Positions 1 through 7,098 of a stretch of DNA of 64,000 bases are shown here, in pieces. The stretch is from contig VGHJ01000004.1 in NCBI GenBank assembly GCA_016868295.1, positions 32,163-96,162 on the forward strand. The letters run 5' to 3'. The stretch's first letter is position 1; each line of letters begins with the position of its first letter. This stretch comes from Betaproteobacteria bacterium. Lineage in GTDB: Bacteria > Pseudomonadota > Gammaproteobacteria > Burkholderiales > Rhodocyclaceae. The notes below the pieces were generated by a model. That model worked only from the letters and a program-made list of their open reading frames with translations. It was not told the origin of the DNA and ran no database searches. A program made the position numbers and the translations under genes.

Positions 1-1
1 G

Positions 2-1867
2 CCCAACAATCTGTTCCTCACGCCGGAGCTGGAACCCTTCTTCGCCGGCTCCTATTTCCCGCCGCACGACGACGAATACGGCCGCATCGGCTTACTCACG
101 CTGCTCGGCCGCATCCGCGACGACTGGCGCGAGCGCCGAGTGCAGATCGTCGAGCACGGCAAACGCGTGTCGGCGCGCCTGCGCGACCAGGTGCGGGCGG
201 CGGCTGGCGAACCGAAGCCGGACGAATGGCGCCGCGAAGCGCTGGCCCGCATCGTGCCGCGCCTCGACCGCGCCCACGGCGGCATGCGCACGGCGGGGGA
301 GTCCAAGTTTCCGCAGCCGGCGCTCGTCGACTATCTGCTCGCCGAACACGCCGCGCGGCCGAACGCCGGGCTGCGCGAGGCGGTGGCGCAGGCGCTGGGG
401 GCGATGGCTTCGGGCGGCATCCACGATCATCTCGGCGGCGGCTTCCATCGCTACACGGTGGACCGGCGCTGGTCGGTTCCGCACTTCGAGAAGATGCTCT
501 ACGACAACGCCCAGCTTCTTGCGCTTTACGCGCGCGCCTGGCAGGCAACGGGCAAGGCGGCGTGGCGGGAAACCGCGCGCGGCACCGCCCTGTTTCTGTT
601 GCGCGATCTGCAGGCGCCGGAAGGCGGTTTTTACACCGCGCTCGATTCCGGCGCCGGCGGCGAGGAAGGCCGGCCCTATGTCTGGCCGCGCGAGGAGATC
701 GTGGCGGCGCTTGGCAGCCGCGAAGCGGCGCGCTTCTTCGAGTCATTCGAGATCGTGCCCGCCGTCCCGCGCGAGACGACCGATCCGTTGGCGGACGAGG
801 CCGGCGTGCTGCGACTGCGCGAAGGAAAAACCGGCAAGGCGCCGCCGCGCCTGCTGGAAATCCGCCGGGCGCGGCCGCAGCCGGCGCGCGACGAGAAGCA
901 GGTGCTGGCCCTGAACGGACTGGCCATCGCCGCGCTGGCGCAGAGTGCGGGACCGCTCGCCGCGCCGGCGCAACTCGAAGCCGCCCGCCGTGCCGGCGAA
1001 CGCTTGTGGACGATCGCCTGGAATGCCGGCGAAGGCAGGCTGGCGCACGAGCTGTATCGCGGCCGGCCGCAGGGAGATGGCCTGCTGGAGGATTACGCCC
1101 ATCTCGCGCGCGGTTTTCTCGCCCTGCATGAGGCCGGCGCGGGCGCGCAATGGCGCGATCGCGCGGGCCTGCTGATGTCGGCCACGCTCAAACGCCTGCA
1201 GCGGCCCGACGGCCGGCTGGCGGCCTCGAACGAATCGGCCCGCCTGCCGATTCCGCTCGACGACGTCGAGGACTACGTTTACCCTTCCGGCACCAGCGCC
1301 GCCATCGAGGTCATGCTGCGCCTGGGCGGTGACGTGTTCCTCGCTGCCGCCGGACGGGCGCTCGCCGCCGCCGGCGGCCAGATCGGCGCAGCGCCCGGCT
1401 CCTGGCCGGCGCTGCTGGCGGTGCTGACGCGCGAGGAAGGCAGGGCGCGACGGGCGCTCGCGCTGGCGCAGCCGGCCGCCGCGGAAAAAGTCAGTCTCCC
1501 CGACACGGCGAAGCGCGTCGCGGTCTCCGCCAGGCTGCTCCCGGCGGCCGGCGCCGTGCTGCTGGAACTGACTTTGCGCATCGAGCCGGGCTGGCACGTG
1601 AATGCCAATCCGGCGAGCTTCGACTATCTCGTGCCAGCCAGGCTGCTGATCGATGGCGCCGTGCCGCGGCGCATCGTTTATCCGCCGGGCAGGCCGTTCC
1701 GCGCGGGCTTCGCGCCGGAGACGATTCAGGTCTATGAGGGACGCGTGACGATACTCGCCGAATTCCCGCCGGGCGCGGCCGACCGCCTGCGCGCGCGCCT
1801 GGCGGTTCAGGCCTGCAACGAGGAGGTCTGCCTGGTGCCGGCGACGCTTGAAGTGCCGCTGCGCTGA
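2..1867 (+). CDS. YyaL/DUF255 family protein with C-terminal DsbD-alpha-like domain (5' truncated)
   Basis: The open frame runs in from the window edge, so the start and the usual N-terminal Cys-containing part of the thioredoxin fold are not seen. The first visible residues, around FLTPELEPFFAGSYFPP, match the end of the thioredoxin-like domain of YyaL/SSP411 proteins. A long alpha/alpha-barrel region follows (GGFHRYTVDRRW, HFEKMLYDNAQL). The last ~120 residues resemble the N-terminal domain of DsbD, with a Cys pair in ACNEEVCLVP. The family is widespread but poorly characterised. The join to a DsbD-alpha-like module is seen in sequence; a redox role is inference. A 24-bp dispersed repeat lies exactly at the linker and a second lies just inside the appended domain. 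Confidence 0.85.
   Translation, partial: PNNLFLTPELEPFFAGSYFPPHDDEYGRIGLLTLLGRIRDDWRERRVQIVEHGKRVSARLRDQVRAAAGEPKPDEWRREALARIVPRLDRAHGGMRTAGESKFPQPALVDYLLAEHAARPNAGLREAVAQALGAMASGGIHDHLGGGFHRYTVDRRWSVPHFEKMLYDNAQLLALYARAWQATGKAAWRETARGTALFLLRDLQAPEGGFYTALDSGAGGEEGRPYVWPREEIVAALGSREAARFFESFEIVPAVPRETTDPLADEAGVLRLREGKTGKAPPRLLEIRRARPQPARDEKQVLALNGLAIAALAQSAGPLAAPAQLEAARRAGERLWTIAWNAGEGRLAHELYRGRPQGDGLLEDYAHLARGFLALHEAGAGAQWRDRAGLLMSATLKRLQRPDGRLAASNESARLPIPLDDVEDYVYPSGTSAAIEVMLRLGGDVFLAAAGRALAAAGGQIGAAPGSWPALLAVLTREEGRARRALALAQPAAAEKVSLPDTAKRVAVSARLLPAAGAVLLELTLRIEPGWHVNANPASFDYLVPARLLIDGAVPRRIVYPPGRPFRAGFAPETIQVYEGRVTILAEFPPGAADRLRARLAVQACNEEVCLVPATLEVPLR
1487..1510 (+). repeat. Dispersed bipartite repeat, copy 1 (AAAGTCAG-N10-ACGGCG)
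   Basis: Perfect match to both arms with spacer TCTCCCCGAC. It lies in the linker between the YyaL part and the DsbD-alpha-like domain and is read there as KVSLPDTAK. All 24 bases are identical to copy 10 at 39906, in unrelated context. Confidence 0.85.
1552..1575 (-). repeat. Dispersed bipartite repeat, copy 2
   Basis: On the reverse strand: AAAGTCAG, spacer TTCCAGCAGC, ACGGCG. It lies inside the DsbD-alpha-like domain and is read antisense, giving the peptide ELTLR. Confidence 0.8.
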
Positions 1868-3234
1868 GCGGCGAGAAAGGTCCGGGCGCGGCTGGCAGTT
1901 CCACACGCCGCATCGATGCAGGCCGCGGTCGATACTCCCGTGATGTAGTTGCCGGTAACGAACAGGCCGGGCCATTCGGATTCGAGCCGGTGCAGGGCTT
2001 CGACGCGGCGCTCGTGGCCGAGGCCGGGCTGGGGCAGGCCGTATTTCCAGTAGCGCACGCTGGAGAACACCGGCGCCCCGCGCGCGCCGAGCAGCGCGCG
2101 CGCCTCGTCCAGCACCAGCGCCTCTAGGTCCTCGCGCGGCAGCAGCGCCAGCTCCGGCTGGCGCGCGCCGCCGACGTAGGCGGTGAGCAGGGCGTGGCCT
2201 TGCGGCGCACGGCCGGCGAACAACGTCGAGGAAAACAGCATGCCGAGCACATTGCGTCGCTCGATCTTCGGCATGAGCACACCGAGTCCGTCGAGCGGGT
2301 GGGTGAGGTCGGCTCCGCGGTATCCGAGCGCGACGACGGCCAGCGGCGGATGGGCTATGCCGGCCAGCGCCTCGCCCGTTTCGGACGAGAGCGGCGCCAG
2401 CACGCGCGCGGCGGCATAGGCGGGCAGCGCGACCACGACGCTGCGCGCGTGGATCTGGGCGACCTGCGCGCCGTCGCGCAGGCGCAGACGGAAGCCGGCG
2501 CGGAGTGGTTCGACGGCTTCGACGCGGACGCCGAAGCGCGTGCGTCCGGCCAGCGTCGCGATCAGGCGGGCAGGCAGGGTCGCCATGCCGCCGGCGAAAG
2601 AGAACAGCCGGCGCTTGCCCGGATCGAAGCCGCCGCGCCCGGCGCGCCGTGCCGCCAGCGCGCCGCGCACGATCGAGCCGTGCTCGCGCTCGAGGCGCTT
2701 CAGGTGGGGGAACAGCGCGGCAACGCTCAGTGCGTCCGGATCGCCGGCGTAGAGCCCGCCCACCAGCGGATCGAAAACGTAGTCGGCCAGTTCGCGCCCG
2801 AAACGCCGCGCGACGAAGGCGGAGACCGTTTCGTCCGCAGGCTCCGGGCGGATGAACGGTTCGCCGAGCAGGCGCAGCCGTCCGTGCAGCGAAAAGAAAT
2901 TCGAGCAGAAGAAACCGAGCGGATCGAGCGGCAGCGCCCGCGCGCGGCCGTCTCGCACCAGATAGCGGTTCCGCACCCGTTCGCCGCGTTCGATGCGCGC
3001 CGCCGCGAGGCCGAGCGCTTCGATCAGCGCTTCCGCGCCGGGAGCCGGGCTGACCAGGCTGTTCGCCCCGTGTTCGACGAGGAAGCCGTCGCGCCGCTCG
3101 GTCTGAATGCGTCCGCCCGGGGCGTGGCGGCGGTCGATGACCAATACATCGTGCCCGGCGCGCGCCAGCGCATGGGCGGTGGTGAGGCCGGAGATGCCGG
3201 CGCCGAGGACGACGATGTCGTGTTCCGATCGCAT
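1807..3234 (-). CDS. hemG: Protoporphyrinogen oxidase, HemY type
   Basis: A predicted 475-residue FAD flavoprotein that would oxidise proto- or coproporphyrinogen in heme synthesis. The N-terminus has the dinucleotide-binding motif VLGAGISGLTTAHALARAG, followed by HAPGGRIQTER and the substrate-domain motif VFDPLVGGLYAGDPDALS. A conserved GNYITGVSTAACID near the C-terminus is the usual second FAD contact. I chose the ATG at 3234 because the glycine-rich motif follows within ten residues; the frame is open further upstream but without similarity. The 3' end overlaps the convergent DUF255 gene by about 60 bp. The gene is divergent from the idr operon. A heme enzyme beside many c-type cytochromes is plausible but may be chance. 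Confidence 0.85.
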   Translation of the reverse strand: MRSEHDIVVLGAGISGLTTAHALARAGHDVLVIDRRHAPGGRIQTERRDGFLVEHGANSLVSPAPGAEALIEALGLAAARIERGERVRNRYLVRDGRARALPLDPLGFFCSNFFSLHGRLRLLGEPFIRPEPADETVSAFVARRFGRELADYVFDPLVGGLYAGDPDALSVAALFPHLKRLEREHGSIVRGALAARRAGRGGFDPGKRRLFSFAGGMATLPARLIATLAGRTRFGVRVEAVEPLRAGFRLRLRDGAQVAQIHARSVVVALPAYAAARVLAPLSSETGEALAGIAHPPLAVVALGYRGADLTHPLDGLGVLMPKIERRNVLGMLFSSTLFAGRAPQGHALLTAYVGGARQPELALLPREDLEALVLDEARALLGARGAPVFSSVRYWKYGLPQPGLGHERRVEALHRLESEWPGLFVTGNYITGVSTAACIDAACGTASRARTFLAAQRSGTSSVAGTRQTSSLQA

Positions 3235-3276
3235 GGACCGGAACACAGCAAGAGCCATGCCGCCGCGAATCTCCTT

Positions 3277-3303
3277 CATTCCCGCCTGCGCGGGCATGAC
3301 GCG
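3277..3303. repeat. Partial ATTCCCGC/GCGGG-type inverted repeat
   Basis: CATTCCCGCCTGCGCGGGCATGAC resembles the common intergenic hairpins of many proteobacteria (CCCGC...GCGGG stem). Single copy here, imperfect. It lies between hemG and the idr promoter. Confidence 0.35.
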
Positions 3304-3314
3304 GGCGTCCAGCC

Positions 3315-3351
3315 CCGGTCAATTTCTGTTCACGCCGGTCGAAATCTGACC
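3315..3351. promoter_or_regulatory. Candidate upstream activator region: paired CCGGTC-RAWWTCTG repeats
   Basis: Two imperfect direct repeats start 20 bp apart, at 3315 (CCGGTCAATTTCTG) and 3335 (CCGGTCGAAATCTG). The second also forms GGTC-N7-GACC. They lie 90-125 bp upstream of the sigma-54 promoter, where enhancer-binding proteins usually bind. The repeats are seen; the function is a guess. Confidence 0.3.
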
Positions 3352-3413
3352 GCGCCCTGGGGACTCGCCGGAGGCAAGTTGCTGGCGTGACGGCTCGCGA
3401 CCCGAGGTAAACA

Positions 3414-3427
3414 TTGACATTTCGCAA
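3414..3427 (+). promoter_or_regulatory. Degenerate FNR/CRP-like half site
   Basis: TTGAC-ATTT-CGCAA has a good left half and a poor right half compared with TTGAY-N4-RTCAA boxes elsewhere in the window. It sits about 12 bp before the -24 element of the sigma-54 promoter. It may be chance. Confidence 0.25.
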
Positions 3428-3438
3428 GCGCAAGGGCG

Positions 3439-3454
3439 TGGCACGGCCGTTGCT
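3439..3454 (+). promoter_or_regulatory. Sigma-54 (RpoN) -24/-12 promoter of the idr operon
   Basis: TGGCACG-GCCG-TTGCT matches the consensus TGGCACG-N4-TTGCW at every defined position, with the GG and GC dinucleotides 12 bp apart. Transcription would start near 3465, leaving a leader of about 38 nt with a strong AGGAGG at 3491 before the ATG at 3503. Sigma-54 promoters need an enhancer-binding activator; none is encoded in the window. Confidence 0.75.
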
Positions 3455-3502
3455 TTGCAGCATTCAGCCATACCGCACACCGATTTCTTTAGGAGGAAAC
3501 AT

Positions 3503-4219
3503 ATGAACAAGACCCTGACCCGCTGCGCACTCGCCGTCTCCGCCCTGTTCGTCGCCCATGCCGCCTTTGCTTACGACGGCAGCGCCGCCGGTTCGGCCAA
3601 GATCACCGGCAAGGTCGCCTTCAAGGGCGCACCGGTGTCGAAGAAGCTGCCCATTACCAAGGACAACGCCGTCTGCGGCACGGGCGAGCGGGAGATCGTC
3701 GAGGTGAACGCCAAGGGCGGCAATCTGGCCGGCGCCGTGGTGTATGTCGCCAAGATCGACAAGGGCAAGGCCTGGGGCGAGGTTGACAAGGCCGTGCTCG
3801 ACCAGAAGGGCTGCAGGTTCCTGCCGGAAGTGATGGTGGTGAAGAAGGACTCGGAACTCACCATCCGCAACTCCGATCCGGTGCTGCACAACGTTCATAC
3901 CTACGAGATCATCGGCACGGTCCGCCGCACCATGTTCAACGTCGGCCAGCCGGACAAGGGCGATCTCAAGCAGCCGGTGAAGATGCGCCGCGCCAACGTC
4001 GTCAAGATCGAGTGCGACGCCCACGACTTCATGCACGCCTGGGCATTTACCGCCGACAACCCCTACGCCGCCGTGACCAGGGACGACGGCTCCTTCTCCA
4101 TCGATGGCCTGCCCGACGGCGAGTACGAGCTGAAGGCCTGGCATCCGGTGCTGGGCGAGAAGAGCGCCAAGGTGACGGTCAAGGGCGCGGCGACGGCGTC
4201 GTTCGAATTCAGCAAGTAA
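3503..4219 (+). CDS. Periplasmic cupredoxin-like protein, first gene of the idr operon
   Basis: A 238-residue protein with a Sec signal peptide ending near AHAAFA. The central part has the blue-copper-like pattern DQKGCRFLPEVMVVKKDSEL then NSDPVLHNVHTY, and later KIECDAHDFMHAW, giving His, Cys, His and Met candidates for a type 1 copper site. The C-terminal ~60 residues look like a small carboxypeptidase-regulatory beta-sandwich (DDGSFSIDGLPDGEYELKAWHP). It lies 25 bp upstream of the first peroxidase and follows the sigma-54 promoter. Relatives are usually annotated as methylamine-utilisation or plastocyanin-like proteins. A role as electron donor or copper carrier for the iodate reductase system is inference from position. 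Confidence 0.7.
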   Translation: MNKTLTRCALAVSALFVAHAAFAYDGSAAGSAKITGKVAFKGAPVSKKLPITKDNAVCGTGEREIVEVNAKGGNLAGAVVYVAKIDKGKAWGEVDKAVLDQKGCRFLPEVMVVKKDSELTIRNSDPVLHNVHTYEIIGTVRRTMFNVGQPDKGDLKQPVKMRRANVVKIECDAHDFMHAWAFTADNPYAAVTRDDGSFSIDGLPDGEYELKAWHPVLGEKSAKVTVKGAATASFEFSK

Positions 4220-4244
4220 CCGTGGCAACCTCAGGGAGGATTTC

Positions 4245-5324
4245 ATGAAACCTCGCAACGTGAAGCGACTGGCGCTCGCCGCCGCGCTGGCCGGGCTGGT
4301 CTCGGCGGGCAACGCGGCCGATCTGGCGCCGCTGCCGGAGCCGAAATTCAACGCGGCCATGGCGGAAATGGGCAAGTATCTCTTTTTCGACGAGCGGCTC
4401 TCAGGCGATGCGGCGCTGTCCTGCGCCACCTGCCACAACCCGCAGAAGGGCTGGAGCGACGGCCTGCCGCTGTCGAAGGCCTATCCGGCCTCCGAGTATT
4501 TCCGCAACAGCCCGACCATCCTCAACGCCGGCTTCAAGAAGCGCTTCATGTGGGACGGCCGGCTCGACGGCTCCGACGCCGGCACGCTGGTGCGCGACAT
4601 GATCACCGAGGCGCACACCATGAACATGGATGCGCGCCTGATGCAGGAACGCCTCAAGCAGGTGCCGGAATACAACGAGATGTGGCTGAAGTTCCGCAAG
4701 GACGACATCAACGGCATGCGCGTGTTCAACGTCGTCGGCGAATTCTTCAAGAGCATCGTCTCGAAGAACGCCCCCATCGACAAGTTCCTCAAGGGCGACC
4801 AGAGCGCGTTGAACAGCACCCAGCGCGAAGGCTACGAACTGTTCAAGGGCAAGGCCAACTGCGTCTCCTGCCACAACGGCCCGCTCGGCTCGGACGGCAA
4901 CCTGCACCGCACCGGTGTGCCGGAGAATCCGGAGGTCACCAAGGACCCCCTGCGCCACATCACCATGGCGCGCCATTACTCCACCAGCGGCCTGCCCAAC
5001 TACATGAACACGCACGAGGACGTCGGCTTCCAGGCGATCAGCAAGAACCCGAAAGACAAGGGCAAGTTCGCCACGCCTTCGATCCGCGACCTGAAGTACA
5101 CCGCGCCCTACATGCACAACGGCATGTTCAGGACGCTCGACGAGGTGGTCGAGTTCTACAGCAAGGGTGGCGGCGCCGGCTCGGAGCTGAAGCCGCTGAA
5201 CCTGAGCGACTACGAGAAGCGCGCCCTGGTGGCCTTCCTCCTGGAGGGCCTGTCGGGCGATCCGGTGATCGTCGAGAAACCGAAATTGCCGGCCTACAAG
5301 GTCCGCGCCTTCGGCAAGAACTGA
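4245..5324 (+). CDS. Diheme cytochrome c peroxidase (IdrP family)
   Basis: A 359-residue CcpA/MauG-family protein with a signal peptide ending near AGNAA. Heme motifs are CATCH at about residue 60 and CVSCH at about residue 206, with the conserved KFATPSIRDLKYTAPYMHNG segment near the C-terminus. In iodate-reducing Pseudomonas and Denitromonas, two such peroxidases (IdrP1, IdrP2) accompany IdrAB and are proposed to remove peroxide made during iodate reduction. Which of the two this is cannot be decided by eye. It is 12 bp upstream of the second peroxidase. In the published clusters, as I recall them, the peroxidases follow idrAB; here they precede. Confidence 0.85.
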   Translation: MKPRNVKRLALAAALAGLVSAGNAADLAPLPEPKFNAAMAEMGKYLFFDERLSGDAALSCATCHNPQKGWSDGLPLSKAYPASEYFRNSPTILNAGFKKRFMWDGRLDGSDAGTLVRDMITEAHTMNMDARLMQERLKQVPEYNEMWLKFRKDDINGMRVFNVVGEFFKSIVSKNAPIDKFLKGDQSALNSTQREGYELFKGKANCVSCHNGPLGSDGNLHRTGVPENPEVTKDPLRHITMARHYSTSGLPNYMNTHEDVGFQAISKNPKDKGKFATPSIRDLKYTAPYMHNGMFRTLDEVVEFYSKGGGAGSELKPLNLSDYEKRALVAFLLEGLSGDPVIVEKPKLPAYKVRAFGKN

Positions 5325-5336
5325 GGGAGAACGAAC

Positions 5337-6518
5337 ATGACGACACTCAAGCGTAAAGTCACTGTCGCGGCGATTGCCGCATTGACGGTCGCGTCCGTTG
5401 GATTGGCGCCGATGGCAAATTCCGCCGACAAGCCGATGGCGAAGAAGGCCATGGCCGCCAAGCCCGCCGTCCCGCCGCTCGGCCCGCTGCCCGCCGTGCC
5501 GGTGCCGGCCGACAACCCGATGACCCCCGAGAAAGTCGAGCTCGGCAAGATGCTCTTCTGGGACAGCCGCCTCGGCGGCGACGCCAGTTCGCCCTGCGTG
5601 GTCTGCCACGAGCCCGGCAAGGGCTGGGGGGACGGCGGCGAGATCTCGCGCGGCTATCCCGGCACGCAGCACTGGCGCAACTCGCAGACGGTGCTCAATG
5701 CCGCCTTCTACAACAAGCTGTTCTGGGAAGGCAACGTCACCAGCCTGGAAGCCCAGGCGCCGGCTGCCGCCGAGGGCAACGTCGCCGGCAACGGCGATCG
5801 CTCGCTGATGGAGATGCGCCTGCGCTTCATTCCGGAATACGTCGAGCGCTTCAAGAAGGTGTTCGGCACCGAATGGCCGCGCATGACCCATGCTTATATG
5901 GCCATCGCCGCTTTCGAGCGCACCCTGGTCTCCGACCCGAAGCAGGTGCCCTTCGACCGCTACATGGCGGGAGACAAGAAGGCCCTCTCCGAGAGCGCCC
6001 AGCGCGGCATGGCGGTGTTCAACGGCAAGGGCGGCTGCATCCAGTGCCACAACGGCCCGCTCGCCTCCGACCAGCGTTTCTATTCCCTCGGCGTGCCGGA
6101 GAACGAGGTCTTCAAGACCGATCCGCTCTACCAGATCACGCATCGCTGGGAGCACTACCAGAAGGGCATTTCGGAGAAGGGTTACCGCGGCGCCGACCTG
6201 GACCATGGTTACTACTACGTGACCAAGAATCCCAAGGACATCGGCAAGTTCAGGACGCCCAGCTTGCGCGAGCTGAAGTACACCGCGCCCTTCATGCACA
6301 ACGGCATCTTCTACACGCTGGACGAGGTGGTGGACTTCTACAACAAGGGGGGCGGCACGACCGGGCCGAACAAGAGCCCGCTCATCAAGCCGCTCGGGCT
6401 GAGCGACCAGGAGAAGAAGGACCTGGTGGCCTTCCTCGAAGCGCTGTCCATGGACAAGCCGCTGCTGATGGATCCGCCCAAGCTGCCGCCCTACCAGCCG
6501 CTGAAGACCGCCAAATAG
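5337..6518 (+). CDS. Second diheme cytochrome c peroxidase (IdrP family)
   Basis: A 393-residue paralogue of the preceding gene. It has a signal peptide, then an Ala/Lys/Pro-rich linker of ~35 residues, heme motifs CVVCH at about residue 87 and CIQCH at about residue 234, and the shared segment KFRTPSLRELKYTAPFMHNG. The linker and a longer insertion before the C-terminal motif separate it from its neighbour, so the pair is not a recent duplication. Spacing is 9 bp to the Rieske gene. The pair next to a Rieske and an AioA-type molybdoenzyme is the best evidence that the operon encodes an iodate reductase rather than an arsenite oxidase. Confidence 0.85.
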   Translation: MTTLKRKVTVAAIAALTVASVGLAPMANSADKPMAKKAMAAKPAVPPLGPLPAVPVPADNPMTPEKVELGKMLFWDSRLGGDASSPCVVCHEPGKGWGDGGEISRGYPGTQHWRNSQTVLNAAFYNKLFWEGNVTSLEAQAPAAAEGNVAGNGDRSLMEMRLRFIPEYVERFKKVFGTEWPRMTHAYMAIAAFERTLVSDPKQVPFDRYMAGDKKALSESAQRGMAVFNGKGGCIQCHNGPLASDQRFYSLGVPENEVFKTDPLYQITHRWEHYQKGISEKGYRGADLDHGYYYVTKNPKDIGKFRTPSLRELKYTAPFMHNGIFYTLDEVVDFYNKGGGTTGPNKSPLIKPLGLSDQEKKDLVAFLEALSMDKPLLMDPPKLPPYQPLKTAK

Positions 6519-6527
6519 GAGCCGAAC

Positions 6528-7088
6528 ATGGACATCAAAACGATTTCGATGCATGAACACGAGGACGGCGAGCGCGCCTGCATGAGCCGCCGCCAGTTCC
6601 TGCTTGCCGGCGGCGCGGTGGTGACACTGGCCGCCGTTCCCGGGGGACTGACTTTCGCCGCGCCGCTGCAGGCGCTGAAGGCCGACTACCCGAGGACGAA
6701 GATCGGCAGCCTCTCGGCGCTGAAGCTCGGCAAGCCGGTGGCCTTCGCCTACCCGTACCCGAGCGTGCGCAACATCCTGGTCAAGCTGGGCGCGCCGGCC
6801 GGCGCCGGCGTCGGCAAGGACGGCGACGTGGTGGCCTTCAACCAGCAGTGCACCCACATGGGCGGCCCGCTCGACGGCACCTACAAGGAGAAGCACCAGG
6901 CGCTCGGGCCCTGCCCGCTGCACCTGACCACCTTCGACCTGACGCGTCACGGCATGGTCATCTCGGGCCACGGCACCGAGAGCCTGCCGCAGATCGTACT
7001 GGAGACCCAGGGCGACGACATCTACGCCGTCGGCGTGCTGGGACTGATATGGGGCTACTCGGCCAACACGGCCGGGCGCCGGGCTTGA
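6528..7088 (+). CDS. idrB: Rieske iron-sulfur small subunit of iodate reductase
   Basis: A 186-residue protein with a twin-arginine signal (SRRQFLLAGGAVVTLAAVPGG) at residues 20-40. The Rieske [2Fe-2S] ligands are in CTHMGGPLDG (about residue 108) and CPLHLTTFD (about residue 129). It corresponds to AioB/IdrB, which carries electrons between the molybdenum subunit and periplasmic carriers. The partner IdrA lacks a signal peptide, so the complex is probably exported folded through Tat on this subunit, as known for AioAB. A dispersed 24-bp repeat spans the signal peptide and contributes the residues GLTF. The gene ends 10 bp before idrA. Confidence 0.85.
   Translation: MDIKTISMHEHEDGERACMSRRQFLLAGGAVVTLAAVPGGLTFAAPLQALKADYPRTKIGSLSALKLGKPVAFAYPYPSVRNILVKLGAPAGAGVGKDGDVVAFNQQCTHMGGPLDGTYKEKHQALGPCPLHLTTFDLTRHGMVISGHGTESLPQIVLETQGDDIYAVGVLGLIWGYSANTAGRRA
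6632..6655 (-). repeat. Dispersed bipartite repeat, copy 3
   Basis: On the reverse strand: AAAGTCAG, spacer TCCCCCGGGA, ACGGCG. It is inside idrB and is read antisense as part of the Tat signal peptide (PGGLTF). Confidence 0.8.
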
Positions 7089-7098
7089 GGAGAAAGAC

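Noticed and set aside
743..3463. Reverse-strand open frame of 906 codons through the DUF255 and hemG region
   Set aside because: It overlaps the real hemG frame and is Arg/Ala-rich with no domain. The hemG frame explains the region.
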